64,000 nucleotides of DNA from Acetobacter nitrogenifigens DSM 23921 = NBRC 105050 (GCF_000429165.1 NZ_AUBI01000013.1:46888-110887), one strand, 5' to 3'. Counted from the stretch's first letter, positions 48,683 to 59,214 are shown. Notes: generated by a model not told the origin, from the sequence alone. Made by a program: numbers and translations.

Positions 48683-49231
48683 TCAGGGGTTTTCCGGCAA
48701 CTTGCAGGCGGCCCCTATTGGTCCAGAGTAACGTGTCCATGTCTGCGTTTGACCGAAGAGGGGTATACCCACGTAACCACGCAGCTTCATCACATTCGGG
48801 CGCGGCGACCAGATTTGCGCGTCATAGGTTTTGTCGGAGTCCGGGTCGAGAATATGCCCCTCCCATCGGCCGGACGCGTCGTCGCCTGGTCTGAAATCCG
48901 TCAACATTGTCAGGCCGCACTCGGACTGACCGTGCTTGCCACGCGGAATCTCAGGGCCGTCGTACTGCATCCCGACAAGGGCGCCACAGATCGTATCGCC
49001 GCAACTGCGGATACTGAACACGCCGTCATGCTTCTCACTCAGCCACAGCCCCCCAAGCGTTCCGGGGTCGAGCGGCGCAGCCGTTGGCGTGGCGTTGGCG
49101 ACCTCTTGCTGTGCGCTGGCGGAGGATACGTCTGCCGCCGCAAGCGCGAAAAGGGCGAACGTCGCGCGCCGGAAATTATCAGCCGTCAGAGCGTGCAACC
49201 CACGGGATGCTTTGGAATGGGACGCCCTCAT
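48683..49231 (-). CDS. DUF2147 family exported protein
   Basis: A 182-residue protein with a signal-like hydrophobic run (FALFALAAADVSSASA), then the DUF2147 pattern: LGGLWLSEKHDGVFSI, CGDTICGALVGM, ECGLTMLTDFR, WEGHILDPDSDKTYDA and LRGYVGIPLFGQTQTW. Function of the family is unknown; the fold is lipocalin-like and periplasmic. ATG 49231 places its first 53 bases inside the 3' end of the DUF1178 gene; a TTG at 49198 would shorten the overlap. Identification of the family is good, the start less so. Confidence 0.83.
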   Translation of the reverse strand: MRASHSKASRGLHALTADNFRRATFALFALAAADVSSASAQQEVANATPTAAPLDPGTLGGLWLSEKHDGVFSIRSCGDTICGALVGMQYDGPEIPRGKHGQSECGLTMLTDFRPGDDASGRWEGHILDPDSDKTYDAQIWSPRPNVMKLRGYVGIPLFGQTQTWTRYSGPIGAACKLPENP

Positions 49232-49646
49232 CTTCCAGCTCTTCGCGTTGTTCATCGGACATGCTGCCATAGATCGCCCGCTCATCAGCTTCCTTGCGGT
49301 GCATACGCAACGCTTCATCTGCGAAACTGTCGCCAACATGCTCCGCATTTGTCTCGACCTCGCGGCGCAGACGTTGCAGGGCGGCAAGCAACGCGTCCGG
49401 GATCGCGCCTGTTGCGTGGCCGGACGCCTGAACTTCACCCGAGCCAGGAGACGGCATGGCGGCCTGAGGGGCGCGAGACGGGGCCGTGACGACCGACGGC
49501 GCCATCAGCGCCCGCACGACGTCGCTCGCGCCGCATTGCGGGCAGGAAAGAAGGCCGCGCGCCGCCTGATCGTCGAAGGCTGTCGAGTTACGGAACCACC
49601 CTTCGAATTCATGACCGGCTGCGCACCGCAGCTGATAATGAATCAC
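49179..49646 (-). CDS. DUF1178 family protein
   Basis: A 155-residue protein. It starts with IHYQLRCAAGHEFEGWFRNS, a Cys-containing zinc-ribbon-like N-terminus, followed by LLSCPQCGASDVVRALMAP, and ends in the acidic ERAIYGSMSDEQREELEDEG stretch. DUF1178 proteins are widespread in alphaproteobacteria and unstudied; the two Cys pairs suggest metal binding and FmdB-like regulation. The proposed start is GTG 49646 with GGAG nine bases upstream. It follows the glutaredoxin gene by 34 bases. Confidence 0.87.
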   Translation of the reverse strand: MIHYQLRCAAGHEFEGWFRNSTAFDDQAARGLLSCPQCGASDVVRALMAPSVVTAPSRAPQAAMPSPGSGEVQASGHATGAIPDALLAALQRLRREVETNAEHVGDSFADEALRMHRKEADERAIYGSMSDEQREELEDEGVPFQSIPWVARSDG

Positions 49647-49680
49647 CGCCCCGCACTCCCGCGCAATCCCCCCATGGCGC

Positions 49681-49941
49681 TCAGGCCTGACCGAGCAAAG
49701 GATCGAGCGCCCCACGCCGCTCCAGGGAGAAAAGATCGTCGCAGCCGCCAATCCCCTGCCCGTCGATGAAAATTTGCGGAACAGTGGTCTGTCCGCCTGA
49801 ACGCTGTATGGCCGTCTCACGCTCCGGCGTTCCCCGGGGAGCATTGATTTCGGTGAATGCAACGCCCTTGTGCTCGAGCAAGGCGACGGCGCGGTGGCAG
49901 AAGGGGCAACCCGGCTGCGTGTAAATCTCTACGCTAGGCAT
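49681..49941 (-). CDS. grxC: Glutaredoxin (GrxC type)
   Basis: An 86-residue dithiol glutaredoxin. It has EIYTQPGCPFCHRAVALL with the CPFC active site, TTVPQIFIDGQGIGGCDDL (cis-Pro and GG motif) and family-normal length from ATG 49941. It reduces protein disulfides and glutathione mixed disulfides in the cytoplasm. The comF-grxC-DUF1178 order is conserved in many alphaproteobacteria. An upstream in-frame extension of 22 residues is not conserved. Confidence 0.95.
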   Translation of the reverse strand: MPSVEIYTQPGCPFCHRAVALLEHKGVAFTEINAPRGTPERETAIQRSGGQTTVPQIFIDGQGIGGCDDLFSLERRGALDPLLGQA

Positions 49942-50108
49942 CGTAACTCCGGCATTTTCTCGCCCCGACGCATCTGTCGGCGCTTCAGCGCGCGTGTCGT
50001 TCGACATCGCGTCTGGCCATACGTCGGAACGAGCGATCTGCTTTACACCATACCCTGTCTTGCGCCTCTGTCACAGGCGCCATGCATATGACGCGTAACG
50101 AGCGGATC

Positions 50109-50927
50109 TTACAGCCGTTCGTCCAGCCATGCGGGCGCATCCGCGTCCTCGGTTTCAGGGCGTAGCGTGCGAGCTGCGGCCAGAATCCCGACGCTCGCAG
50201 CGCCTGCAGCCAACAGCACGGCGCTGCATGCTGAAGCCGTCGCCCCGGTCGTCAGCACGTCATCGACCAGAACCACTCTGCGGCCCGCCAGCAAGGCCTG
50301 CCGCTTAGGGTTGATCGTAATGGCTTCGGTCATTTCCCGTGCCCGCGCGGCAGCGGAAAACCCGACAAGGCGAGCCGTAGCGCGCGGGCGCCGAAGAGCG
50401 TCGACCAGCGCCGGAACGCCGGACATTCGGCTGACGGCTCGGGCCAACAGCGCGGCCTGATTGTAGCGGCGCTGGAGCAAACGACGCCAATGCACGGGCA
50501 CCGGTGCGAGCAGATCGGCGTCCGCCAGCATATCAGCCCCCGCTCGCGCCATTTGCCGCGCGAGGAAGGCTGCGTTCTGCGTCTGATCAGCGTATTTCAA
50601 TGCGAGAATCAAATCCCGCGAGGCGTCGTCGTAGACATAGGCCGCCCTGGCCTGCGACCAGACCGGGGGCCGACGCTCGCAGCGAACGCAGCATGACGTC
50701 GCCCCAAGATGGGAGTCTGCGGCCAAAGGGACGCCACAACGGTCGCAGCGTGGCGCACCGATCAGACGCAGCCGCGTGAAGCAGTCAGGGCAGAGCGCCC
50801 CCGCGCGATCGACCTCCGTGCCGCAACTCGCGCAGGTCGGCGGCAGGACCAGATCGAGCGCGAATCGTCCGACCGAGCGGGCGCCGCGCATCAGAGCGCC
50901 CCCAGCGGCAGATTCCATTATCGGCAT
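50109..50927 (-). CDS. comF: ComF family phosphoribosyltransferase-like protein
   Basis: A 272-residue protein. The N-terminal half has Cys pairs for zinc (PTCASCGTEV, CPDCF, CDRCGVPL, CCVRCERRP), and the C-terminal PRTase domain has VVLVDDVLTTGATASA, the PRPP-binding loop. ComF proteins serve in DNA uptake in competent bacteria, but homologues occur in non-competent ones. ATG 50927 has GGAGAG five bases upstream and is chosen over the longer TTG-initiated frame. It is divergent from a methyltransferase gene. Confidence 0.92.
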   Translation of the reverse strand: MPIMESAAGGALMRGARSVGRFALDLVLPPTCASCGTEVDRAGALCPDCFTRLRLIGAPRCDRCGVPLAADSHLGATSCCVRCERRPPVWSQARAAYVYDDASRDLILALKYADQTQNAAFLARQMARAGADMLADADLLAPVPVHWRRLLQRRYNQAALLARAVSRMSGVPALVDALRRPRATARLVGFSAAARAREMTEAITINPKRQALLAGRRVVLVDDVLTTGATASACSAVLLAAGAASVGILAAARTLRPETEDADAPAWLDERL

Positions 50928-51031
50928 CAACGCTCTCCTGCAGGCCCGCAAGTCGACACTCAGCGCTCATACCCTCAGCGCGCCTCTTATCCTCTTGGCA
51001 CAGACGCGGAGCGCGCGCACATGGTGGCTTC

Positions 51032-51922
51032 ATGGACGAAGATCATCTCATTTTCGACCGTCGGGCCGTCCGCCTGCATCGGGATCGAGCTTCCGCGACG
51101 CTTGGCGGCGTGTCGCCTGTTCTGCAGGAGACCGCCGAAAGGTTGCTCGAACGGCTGGACGACGTCACGCGCAGCTTCTCCCATGCGCTCGACATCGGCG
51201 GTCGTGGCGCGGTCGCCACGGGCCTGAAGGCGCGCGGCGTCGCGGTCACAAGTTGCGATCTTTCACCCCGTATGGCGAGCCTGGCGGGTCCTGGCTCCGT
51301 CTGCGCTGACGAGGAGGTCCTGCCGTTCGCGCCAGCTTCGTTCGATCTCGTCGTAGCCAATCTCTCGCTGCACTGGGTGAACGACCTTCCGGGCGCTCTG
51401 GCGCAGATACGGCATGTCCTGAAGCCCGACGGCCTGTTTCTCGCCAGCATGCCGGTCCTGCCGACATTATCAGGCCTTCGGGAGACGCTCGCCGAAACCG
51501 AACTCGCGTTGCGCGACGGCGTATCGGCGCGGGTGTCGCCGTTTCCGGCCCTTCGGGACTGCGCAGCGTTGCTGCAACGCACAGGTTTCGCATTGCCGGT
51601 CGTCGACGCCGATACACTGGATCTGCGATACCGCACGGCGCTGGCGTTGCTGAAGGATCTGCGGGCGGCGGGCGAAACCAATGCCGTGCGGCTGCGCGAT
51701 CACAGAACGCCGCCGCTGGCTCTTTTCCCCGCCGCGCTCGCGGCGTTGCAGGCACGAACGCCTGAGGGAGACAGTCTCTCCGTGCCTCTGCACATGGCCG
51801 TGATGAGCGCCTGGGCGCCTGCCGCCAGCCAGCCCAAGCCTCTGGCGCCGGGGCAGTTCAGCACGTCCTTGCATGATGTTTTTGGCGATGCGGCAAGCGC
51901 TGCACCGAAAAACGGGAAATGA
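51032..51922 (+). CDS. Class I SAM-dependent methyltransferase (BioC/NDUFAF5-like)
   Basis: A 296-residue methyltransferase. Motif I is HALDIGGRGAVATGL, followed by VTSCDLSPRM, VCADEEVLPFAPASFDLVVANLSLHW and IRHVLKPDGLFLASM. The pattern matches the BioC/NDUFAF5-like group seen divergent from comF in alphaproteobacteria. Substrate could be a pimeloyl-type acyl carrier or a protein; neither is proven. The intergenic region to comF is about 100 bases and should contain both promoters. Confidence 0.87.
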   Translation: MDEDHLIFDRRAVRLHRDRASATLGGVSPVLQETAERLLERLDDVTRSFSHALDIGGRGAVATGLKARGVAVTSCDLSPRMASLAGPGSVCADEEVLPFAPASFDLVVANLSLHWVNDLPGALAQIRHVLKPDGLFLASMPVLPTLSGLRETLAETELALRDGVSARVSPFPALRDCAALLQRTGFALPVVDADTLDLRYRTALALLKDLRAAGETNAVRLRDHRTPPLALFPAALAALQARTPEGDSLSVPLHMAVMSAWAPAASQPKPLAPGQFSTSLHDVFGDAASAAPKNGK

Positions 51923-51981
51923 GAGCAACTTTCTCCGGCTGAAATTTCCGGTTCAACTTCCGCCAGCGCGCGTTCCGGGCC

Positions 51982-52371
51982 TCACGCCTCTGCGGCGTCA
52001 GCCGCCGGAGCAGCGGCGTCTTCGGCGCGAGCGCGGGCCGCCATGCGCTCGACGGCGACCGGCAGCGTCTTCGCAATAAGTGGCAGCAGAGGCGCAAGCG
52101 GCAATCCAGTGCAACTGGCGATAAATTTGGCCTGATCAGAAGTCAGCAGGCGCTGGACTTCTTCAACCGTCAAAGGCTCCGCCGGCTGGCCGTTCGCCCA
52201 ACACCGGGCCTTCTCGCCAAGTCTGACTTTCTCGCACTGCTGGACGATATGCTCGACACCCGCCTTTCCGTGCTCTGACGCCAACATTTTACGCACGGCT
52301 TCAGCCACCGCGTCGTTGTTGGTTACACTGTTCAGAGCCTTGTCCTTAAGGCCTTTCAGAAATCCGCTCAT
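51982..52371 (-). CDS. Small YidB-like (DUF937-like) protein
   Basis: A 129-residue protein, mainly helical, with Ala-rich ends. The segment LTSDQAKFIASCTGLPLAPLLPLIAKTLP resembles the DUF937/YidB repeat (a short excerpt is given here: TSDQAKFIA and PLLPLIAKTLP). It has two Cys residues but no clear metal motif, no signal peptide and no known function. It is monocistronic and convergent to the methyltransferase gene. The family assignment is tentative. Confidence 0.6.
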   Translation of the reverse strand: MSGFLKGLKDKALNSVTNNDAVAEAVRKMLASEHGKAGVEHIVQQCEKVRLGEKARCWANGQPAEPLTVEEVQRLLTSDQAKFIASCTGLPLAPLLPLIAKTLPVAVERMAARARAEDAAAPAADAAEA

Positions 52372-52722
52372 ACGCCATGCTCCCTGTCAGCATGGTATGC
52401 GCGCCATGCCTGCTCTAATGTAATACGGCTACCAATTCCCGACACAGACATACCAGTCAACGTTAAAACAAAACCGTACATCCACATGGGGCTGCACGAA
52501 TTTTTATTACAACAATACAAAACTACCGTTAATTTAATATTCTGCCAAAAGATACTGTTGTCTTTGGCTCATTGCCAGCGCGATAACCCTGATCAGACCC
52601 TAATCGCTCTGTCATCTCGACAGATGACGTCACCGGGCCGAAAGTCCAATCGACGAATCAGTGAGTCGTGGGCGTCAATCGCCTGCGTCGCCTGCCCTAT
52701 TCCAAAACGACGACAGAGAATC
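52372..52722. other. Divergent intergenic region upstream of map
   Basis: A 351-base stretch between the YidB-like gene and map; the part near 52480-52560 is AT-rich. A compact hairpin with arms GTCATCT (52611-52617) and AGATGAC (52622-52628) and loop CGAC lies about 95 bases before the map start and may be in its leader RNA. An in-frame upstream extension of the map ORF covers this region but is not family-like. Confidence 0.45.
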
Positions 52723-54151
<1,429 letters not shown>

Positions 54152-54210
54152 CTACCCGTCAGGAAAGGCGGCGAATGGATACGGCAAGACTGCGCGTAGC
54201 GCCATCAGTC

Positions 54211-55320
54211 TCAGGTCGTGCGCATACCGCGAACGTGCGTTTCCTGCACAGCGAAGTCCTCATCCATCACGACGAAATCGGCCCGCAGCCCCGGCGCGAT
54301 TCGGCCACGGTCATGCAGCCCTAGGTAACGCGCCGCGTTGCCGCTCACCAAGGCGGCGGCGCGGGGCAGCGACATGCCACCGGTCGTCACCGCATTGCGG
54401 AAAGCGACGTCGAGGGTGAGGACGCTGCCCGCAAGCGATCCGTCGGGAAGACGCACGACGCCATCACGGATCATGACCGCCTGCCCGCCCAACGTGCTCT
54501 CCCCTTCCGGGCCGCCCGCGCCGCGCATGGCGTCGGTCACGAACAGCAGGCGCCCGGGCATGTTGCGTTCGACCAGCCTGAAAGTCGCCGGATGGACGTG
54601 ATGCGTGTCGAAAATCATCTCGCCATAGGCGGCGTCACTGCAGATCAACGCCGTGACCGGACCGGGGCGACGGCCTTCTATCGGCGACATGGCATTGAAC
54701 ATGTGTGTCGCGCCGGGGACGCCGCCCGCCGCGCAGATCGTGCAAATGGCGCGTGCGGCGCCTTCGTAATCGGTCGTGGTGTGTCCCAGACTGACCCGCA
54801 CTCCCGCGCGCGAAAATCTGCCGATCGCGTCTTCCGCGTGGTCCAGTTCAGGAGCCAGCGTCACCACCTTTACGACGCCCGTGGACAGGGCCTCTTCGAC
54901 CAGCGCCGGCTCAGGGGCGACGGCGAATGGCGGCTGCGCGCCCAGTTTGTGAGGACTGACGAATGGGCCTTCGAGATGGGCGCCATAAATGTCTGGACCG
55001 TTCTCGACGCCCTGCGCCCTCACCTCCGCGACAGCGCGCAGCGCCGACATGACATCGTCCCAGGGGCGCGTGATGGTCGTCGGCAGGATGGTGGTCGTGC
55101 CGTGCGCAAGATGGAATCGCGAAAGGCGGCGGATCGCGTCCGGCCCGTCCATTGTGTCCGCGCCGTCGCCGCCGTGTACGTGTCCATCGATGAATCCCGG
55201 AAGAATCAACCGACGCGGCGCAGCCGGAAACGGTTCGATCGAGCGAATGACGGAGTCGTAAGTCACGCGTGCCGGAAGCACCTGATCCGGGAGTACGACA
55301 TGCCCTTCGATGGTCGTCAT
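54211..55320 (-). CDS. nagA: N-acetylglucosamine-6-phosphate deacetylase
   Basis: A 369-residue amidohydrolase. It shows GFIDGHVHGGDG (HxH), GAHLEGPFVSPHKLG (metal Glu and substrate contact), LGHTTTDYEGA, THMFNAMSP and LFVTDAMRGAG with the catalytic Asp. It converts GlcNAc-6-P to GlcN-6-P for amino-sugar recycling, including peptidoglycan turnover. The ATG at 55320 trims a His/Arg-rich upstream extension. No nagB or PTS gene is adjacent; galE is divergent. Confidence 0.94.
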   Translation of the reverse strand: MTTIEGHVVLPDQVLPARVTYDSVIRSIEPFPAAPRRLILPGFIDGHVHGGDGADTMDGPDAIRRLSRFHLAHGTTTILPTTITRPWDDVMSALRAVAEVRAQGVENGPDIYGAHLEGPFVSPHKLGAQPPFAVAPEPALVEEALSTGVVKVVTLAPELDHAEDAIGRFSRAGVRVSLGHTTTDYEGAARAICTICAAGGVPGATHMFNAMSPIEGRRPGPVTALICSDAAYGEMIFDTHHVHPATFRLVERNMPGRLLFVTDAMRGAGGPEGESTLGGQAVMIRDGVVRLPDGSLAGSVLTLDVAFRNAVTTGGMSLPRAAALVSGNAARYLGLHDRGRIAPGLRADFVVMDEDFAVQETHVRGMRTT

Positions 55321-55731
55321 GGCGGCGCTTTCGTTCCTGTGCTCGTGCTGTCGCAACAGCGGTCGTTCGTGCTGCGGTCGCAGCATGTGCGTTGCGGTTA
55401 CACCACAGCGTTCGCGGTATTGGAATATCGGCTGCGAACCACGCTCCGCCGTTCGTAGCCGTTCGTTCGATTTTTGTTTTGCCGGGAACTGACGCCGTGT
55501 TCGCCTCGCCCGGCAAAGGGCATGACACCGCTCCGGGCTCGTGCTTCTATAAAATCATGAATTGTTACGGGGGCGGTGGGACGGCGACGTTTCCTTCGCG
55601 CCGGTGACGCCCGCTTTTTCGGCAACGGAGACAGCCCAGTCACAGGCGAGCGGATCGGCGATAGCGCGCCGATACATGCGCTCTACCTTGGCGGGGTGGA
55701 GTCACCGCCGCCAATGGAGAAATCGACACCG
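55321..55731. other. Divergent nagA/galE intergenic region
   Basis: About 410 bases with no convincing gene. It must hold the promoters of nagA and galE. Several short TTCG/CGAA-rich repeats occur around 55360-55460 but no clear operator could be defined. An in-frame upstream extension of galE covers part of it and is not family-like. Confidence 0.45.
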
Positions 55732-56727
55732 ATGACCCCTTCCCGCTTTTTGGTTACAGGCGGCGCCGGCTATGTCGGCAGTCACGTCGTTCTCGCCCTG
55801 CTGGACGCCGGTCACGAAGTCGTCGTCTTCGACAGCCTGCGTACCGGCCATCGCGCGGCGGTACCGCCGCAGGTGCGCTTCGTTCACGGCGACCTCGCCG
55901 ATCTGCCCCTGCTCGACAGCGTTCTTGCGGACGGTCCCTGGGATGGCGTCCTGCATTTCGCAGCCCTTTCCCTTGTCGGGGAAAGCATGGCGCAACCGCT
56001 GATGTATATGTCCGCTAACGGCGCGCTGGGTTTCAACCTGATCGATGCCTGCGTGCGGCACGGGGTCAAGCGCTTCGTGTTCTCCTCCACCGCAGCCCTG
56101 TTCGGTTCGGCGGGCGACGCGCCAATCGACGAGAACACTAACATCGACCCGGGCTCGCCTTACGGCGAGAGCAAACTGGTGGTCGAGCGAGCGCTCTACT
56201 GGGCCGACAAGATTCATGGACTGCGCAGCGCCTGCCTGCGCTATTTCAACGCGGCGGGATCCGATCCGCTAGGACGCGCGGGCGAGGACCATCGTCCGGA
56301 AACGCATCTCATCCCCCTCGTCATCGATGCGGCGCTTGGACGGCGGGACGCCCTGACGCTGTTCGGACAGGACTACCCAACGCCGGATGGAAGCTGCATC
56401 CGCGATTACATCCACGTCTCCGATCTGGCGCAGGCGCATCTCGCCGTGTTGCCGTTGCTCAAGGAGCGTAGCGTCACCTTCAACGTCGGCACCGGACGCG
56501 GCGCCTCGAATCTCGAAGTCATTCGCAGTGTGGAGCGCGTCAGTGGTCTGACCGTGCCGTGGAACCTTGGCGCACGACGTCCCGGCGACCCGGCCAGCCT
56601 TGTGGCGAGCCCTGCCCTGCTGATGCGCGAAACCGGCTGGCGTCCAGAATACACCGAACTGGACAAGACGGTCGCAACCGCCCTCGCATGGCGGCAGGAT
56701 CATCCGGTAGGTTATGGCGATGAGTGA
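55732..56727 (+). CDS. galE: UDP-glucose 4-epimerase
   Basis: A 331-residue short-chain dehydrogenase-type epimerase. NAD binding is in FLVTGGAGYVGSHV, the catalytic Ser lies in FSSTAALFG and the Tyr-Lys pair in SPYGESK. It interconverts UDP-glucose and UDP-galactose for surface polysaccharides. ATG 55732 and ATG 55714 are both possible, each with a distant GGAG; the shorter form matches family N-termini. The cdd start lies within the last bases of galE, so the two are coupled. Confidence 0.93.
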   Translation: MTPSRFLVTGGAGYVGSHVVLALLDAGHEVVVFDSLRTGHRAAVPPQVRFVHGDLADLPLLDSVLADGPWDGVLHFAALSLVGESMAQPLMYMSANGALGFNLIDACVRHGVKRFVFSSTAALFGSAGDAPIDENTNIDPGSPYGESKLVVERALYWADKIHGLRSACLRYFNAAGSDPLGRAGEDHRPETHLIPLVIDAALGRRDALTLFGQDYPTPDGSCIRDYIHVSDLAQAHLAVLPLLKERSVTFNVGTGRGASNLEVIRSVERVSGLTVPWNLGARRPGDPASLVASPALLMRETGWRPEYTELDKTVATALAWRQDHPVGYGDE

Positions 56728-57157
56728 ACATTCATCGACCGACAACTCCGATGCCGGATCGACGCTCGATGCTCTGATACGCGGGGCCGTCGCGATCAGG
56801 GATCGGGCGTATGCCCCCTACTCCCGCTTTCACGTCGGCGCGGCCCTGCGATGTGATGACGGCCGCATTTTCGTCGGCTGCAACGTCGAGAACGCGGCTT
56901 ACCCCGAAGGCGTCTGCGCCGAAGCGGGCGCCATTTCGGCCATGGTGGCGAATGGTGGGCGGCGGATCGTCGAAGCCGTCGTCTGCGGCGGCGACGGCGC
57001 GCCCTGCCCGCCTTGCGGCGGTTGTCGGCAGAAGCTCAGGGAGTTCGGGGCCGCGACGTTGAACGTCACAATGGTCGACGGTTCGGGACGTGTGCTGCTT
57101 GTCCGCAGTCTGGCGGAACTGCTTCCCGACAGTTTTGGCCCTGAAAATCTGAGCTGA
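56720..57157 (+). CDS. cdd: Cytidine deaminase
   Basis: A 145-residue tetrameric-type cytidine deaminase. The zinc site is NVENAAYPEGVCAEAGAI (Cys-Ala-Glu) with PCPPCGGCRQ (two Cys). It turns cytidine and deoxycytidine into uridine forms. AGG lies eight bases before ATG 56720; an ATG six bases earlier is less well placed. Overlaps the galE stop. It belongs to the nucleoside-use theme of the window, though not to the xdh operon. Confidence 0.94.
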   Translation: MSEHSSTDNSDAGSTLDALIRGAVAIRDRAYAPYSRFHVGAALRCDDGRIFVGCNVENAAYPEGVCAEAGAISAMVANGGRRIVEAVVCGGDGAPCPPCGGCRQKLREFGAATLNVTMVDGSGRVLLVRSLAELLPDSFGPENLS

Positions 57158-57208
57158 AGAAACTACATATTTTTCTTACGTTTTACATTAATCAGGACTT
57201 CAGCTGCG

Positions 57209-57931
57209 GTGCCGAAGCGACGATATCTGGCGGCGTTTTTGATGGGAATGATGCTCGCGGTCTCACCCCATCCCGCCCACGCAGCGCCTGCTCTCCCCGG
57301 CGTCGGCGCCTCCGACGCCCGCAGCATCGTCAATCCCGACACACCCCCGTGGAGCGCTCTGGGGCGGGTGCAGACAGCGCTCGGCGGCCGCTGCACCGGG
57401 TTTCTGATTGCGCCCAACGTCGTGGAAACAGCGGCGCACTGCCTCTACCTTCCCAAAACGGGGCGCTACATTCAGCCCGGAGACGTGCATTTCCTGCGCG
57501 CCTATAGTCGCGGACGTTACGCCGCGCATGCCCGTGTCGGGCGTTTCCTCGTGCCGCCGGGCTACGATCCGCGAAATGAGGCGACGACGGCGGCCTACGA
57601 CCGCGCCACCCTGTTTCTCGACGCACCTGTCGCAGACAAGCAGCAAACGCTGGAAGTGGCGCAGGCTCTGCCAGAGCCTGAGACGCCTGTGGCAATAGGC
57701 GGTTACGAACAGGACTATCAGGAAATCCTGATCCGCGACCAAAACTGCCACGTTACGGCCATCGTTTCAGATCAGGCAGGACGCCCAATGATTGCACATG
57801 ATTGTGCGGCTACACGAGGCAGCAGCGGCGCGCCGGTCCTGACGCGTCAAGGCGATCATTGGGTAGCGCTCGGAATTCAGGCCTTGGCCAATCCCGGACG
57901 CGGGGGCGTCGCCGCACCGCTGTCACAGTGA
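57209..57931 (+). CDS. Secreted trypsin-like serine protease (S1 family)
   Basis: A 240-residue protease with a signal peptide of about 26 residues (LAAFLMGMMLAVSPHPAHA). The triad residues appear in order: His in VVETAAHCLYL, Asp in AAYDRATLFLD, and Ser in AATRGSSGAPVL. Two Cys pairs could form disulfides. It is a glutamyl-endopeptidase/V8-like branch without a PDZ domain; the substrate is unknown. The start is GTG 57209. It follows cdd by 51 bases but is unlikely to be functionally linked. Confidence 0.87.
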   Translation: MPKRRYLAAFLMGMMLAVSPHPAHAAPALPGVGASDARSIVNPDTPPWSALGRVQTALGGRCTGFLIAPNVVETAAHCLYLPKTGRYIQPGDVHFLRAYSRGRYAAHARVGRFLVPPGYDPRNEATTAAYDRATLFLDAPVADKQQTLEVAQALPEPETPVAIGGYEQDYQEILIRDQNCHVTAIVSDQAGRPMIAHDCAATRGSSGAPVLTRQGDHWVALGIQALANPGRGGVAAPLSQ

Positions 57932-58086
57932 CCCGCAGGGCGTGCGCTATTTTGTGAACGCCACAATTCAAATAGAAGTTATCTCATCCGTTGATAAATT
58001 AGGGCGAAAGGCAGAAGAATGGGCAAGCGCCCGTGGATGCTCTGAATAGTCGGGTCACACGAGATGCGCCGCCGGAGTATCGGGTC

Positions 58087-58689
58087 ATGAAACCCCTCGC
58101 CAACCCCGCGCCGCTTGGCCTTGCCGCCTTCGGAATGACGACCATTCTGCTCAATCTTTGCAACGCGGGTTTCCTGCCGCTGAACTCATCGGTGCTGGCT
58201 ATGGGCCTCGTCTTCGGAGGCGCCGCGCAGATTTGCGCCGGGCTGCTGGAATACCCCAAGGGCAATACGTTCGGGCTGACGGCCTTTACTTCGTACGGCG
58301 CCTTCTGGATTTCTCTCGTCGCGCTGATTTTCATAGCGAAGCTCGGGCTCGCCGCAGCGGCCACCGCGCCTGCAATGGCGGCGTACCTTGCTGTATGGGG
58401 CGTCTTCACAGCGTTCATGTTCATCGGAACCTTGCGCGCCAACCGGGTCCTGCAATTTGTCTTCGCGTCTTTGACGGTCCTGTTTTTCCTTCTCGCTGCG
58501 GGAGAAGCCACAGGCAATGTCGCGATCACCCGTTTCGCAGGGTTCGAGGGCCTGATCTGCGGCGCATCGGCGCTATATCTCGCGATGGCCGAGGTGATCG
58601 AGGAACAACTAGGCCGCGCAGTTCTTCCTGTGGGAGCGCCTCCCAAGGGGGCGACCCTGCATCTGGCCGCTGAACGAGCGGCAGCCTGA
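58087..58689 (+). CDS. satP: Acetate/succinate transporter, GPR1/FUN34/YaaH family
   Basis: A 200-residue six-helix membrane protein. The family signature NPAPLGLAAFGMTTILLNL opens the first helix, and GGAAQICAGLLEYPKGNTFG and FTSYGAFWISL follow. The family carries acetate and succinate with protons. GGAG lies nine bases before ATG 58087; an upstream in-frame ATG at 58033 adds 18 poorly conserved residues. In an acetic acid bacterium such a carrier would serve uptake or overoxidation of acetate, an inference. Confidence 0.92.
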   Translation: MKPLANPAPLGLAAFGMTTILLNLCNAGFLPLNSSVLAMGLVFGGAAQICAGLLEYPKGNTFGLTAFTSYGAFWISLVALIFIAKLGLAAAATAPAMAAYLAVWGVFTAFMFIGTLRANRVLQFVFASLTVLFFLLAAGEATGNVAITRFAGFEGLICGASALYLAMAEVIEEQLGRAVLPVGAPPKGATLHLAAERAAA

Positions 58690-58758
58690 ACGGCCCGGCG
58701 CCGCGTCGGCACAGGTTCGACGCGGCCACATTGGCATCCGTGGGTAAAAACTCTTCCT

Positions 58759-59214
58759 TCAGAACGCTTTGTAAGGAAGAAATTTCCCGCTCATGTTCAG
58801 GCTGACCCTGTCGCCCGCGGGGTTGGCCTCTCGCGCAATTTCAAATTTGAAATCGATGGCGCTCATGATGCCGTCGCCGAATTCCTCGTGAATGAGTTCT
58901 TTGATCGCCGGTCCGAAAACGCTGACAATTTCATGCAGGCGGTAGAGCAAAGGATCGGCTGGCGGCGCGCCGGAAAGCGAGCCTTTTGACGGCGGAATCT
59001 GAAGCCATGGCAACGCAGTCTCGTCGAGATCAAACAGCGCGACAATCTTCCCGGCTTGCTCTGAAGTGAACGCCATCTGCCCGAGACAGGCAGCGACCGT
59101 CCATTCCTTGCTCTGCTCGACGGCTGTGGCGACATCGCACCAACTGACGCCTTTGGCGACGCGGGCTGCGATGATCGCGCCAGTGACATCCTCCCTGCAT
59201 TTGAACACAGTCAT
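58759..59214 (-). CDS. cynS: Cyanate hydratase
   Basis: A 151-residue cyanase. The catalytic residues are in place at Arg92 and Glu95 (YRLHEIV) and Ser118 (DGIMSAIDF), and the family blocks GPAIKELIHEEFGDG and GKFLPYK are present. It converts cyanate and bicarbonate to ammonia and CO2. GGAGG lies seven bases before ATG 59214, so the much longer upstream ORF is not used. No cynT carbonic anhydrase, cynX or cynR is adjacent. It lies beside an IS remnant, so acquisition by transfer is possible. Confidence 0.95.
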   Translation of the reverse strand: MTVFKCREDVTGAIIAARVAKGVSWCDVATAVEQSKEWTVAACLGQMAFTSEQAGKIVALFDLDETALPWLQIPPSKGSLSGAPPADPLLYRLHEIVSVFGPAIKELIHEEFGDGIMSAIDFKFEIAREANPAGDRVSLNMSGKFLPYKAF

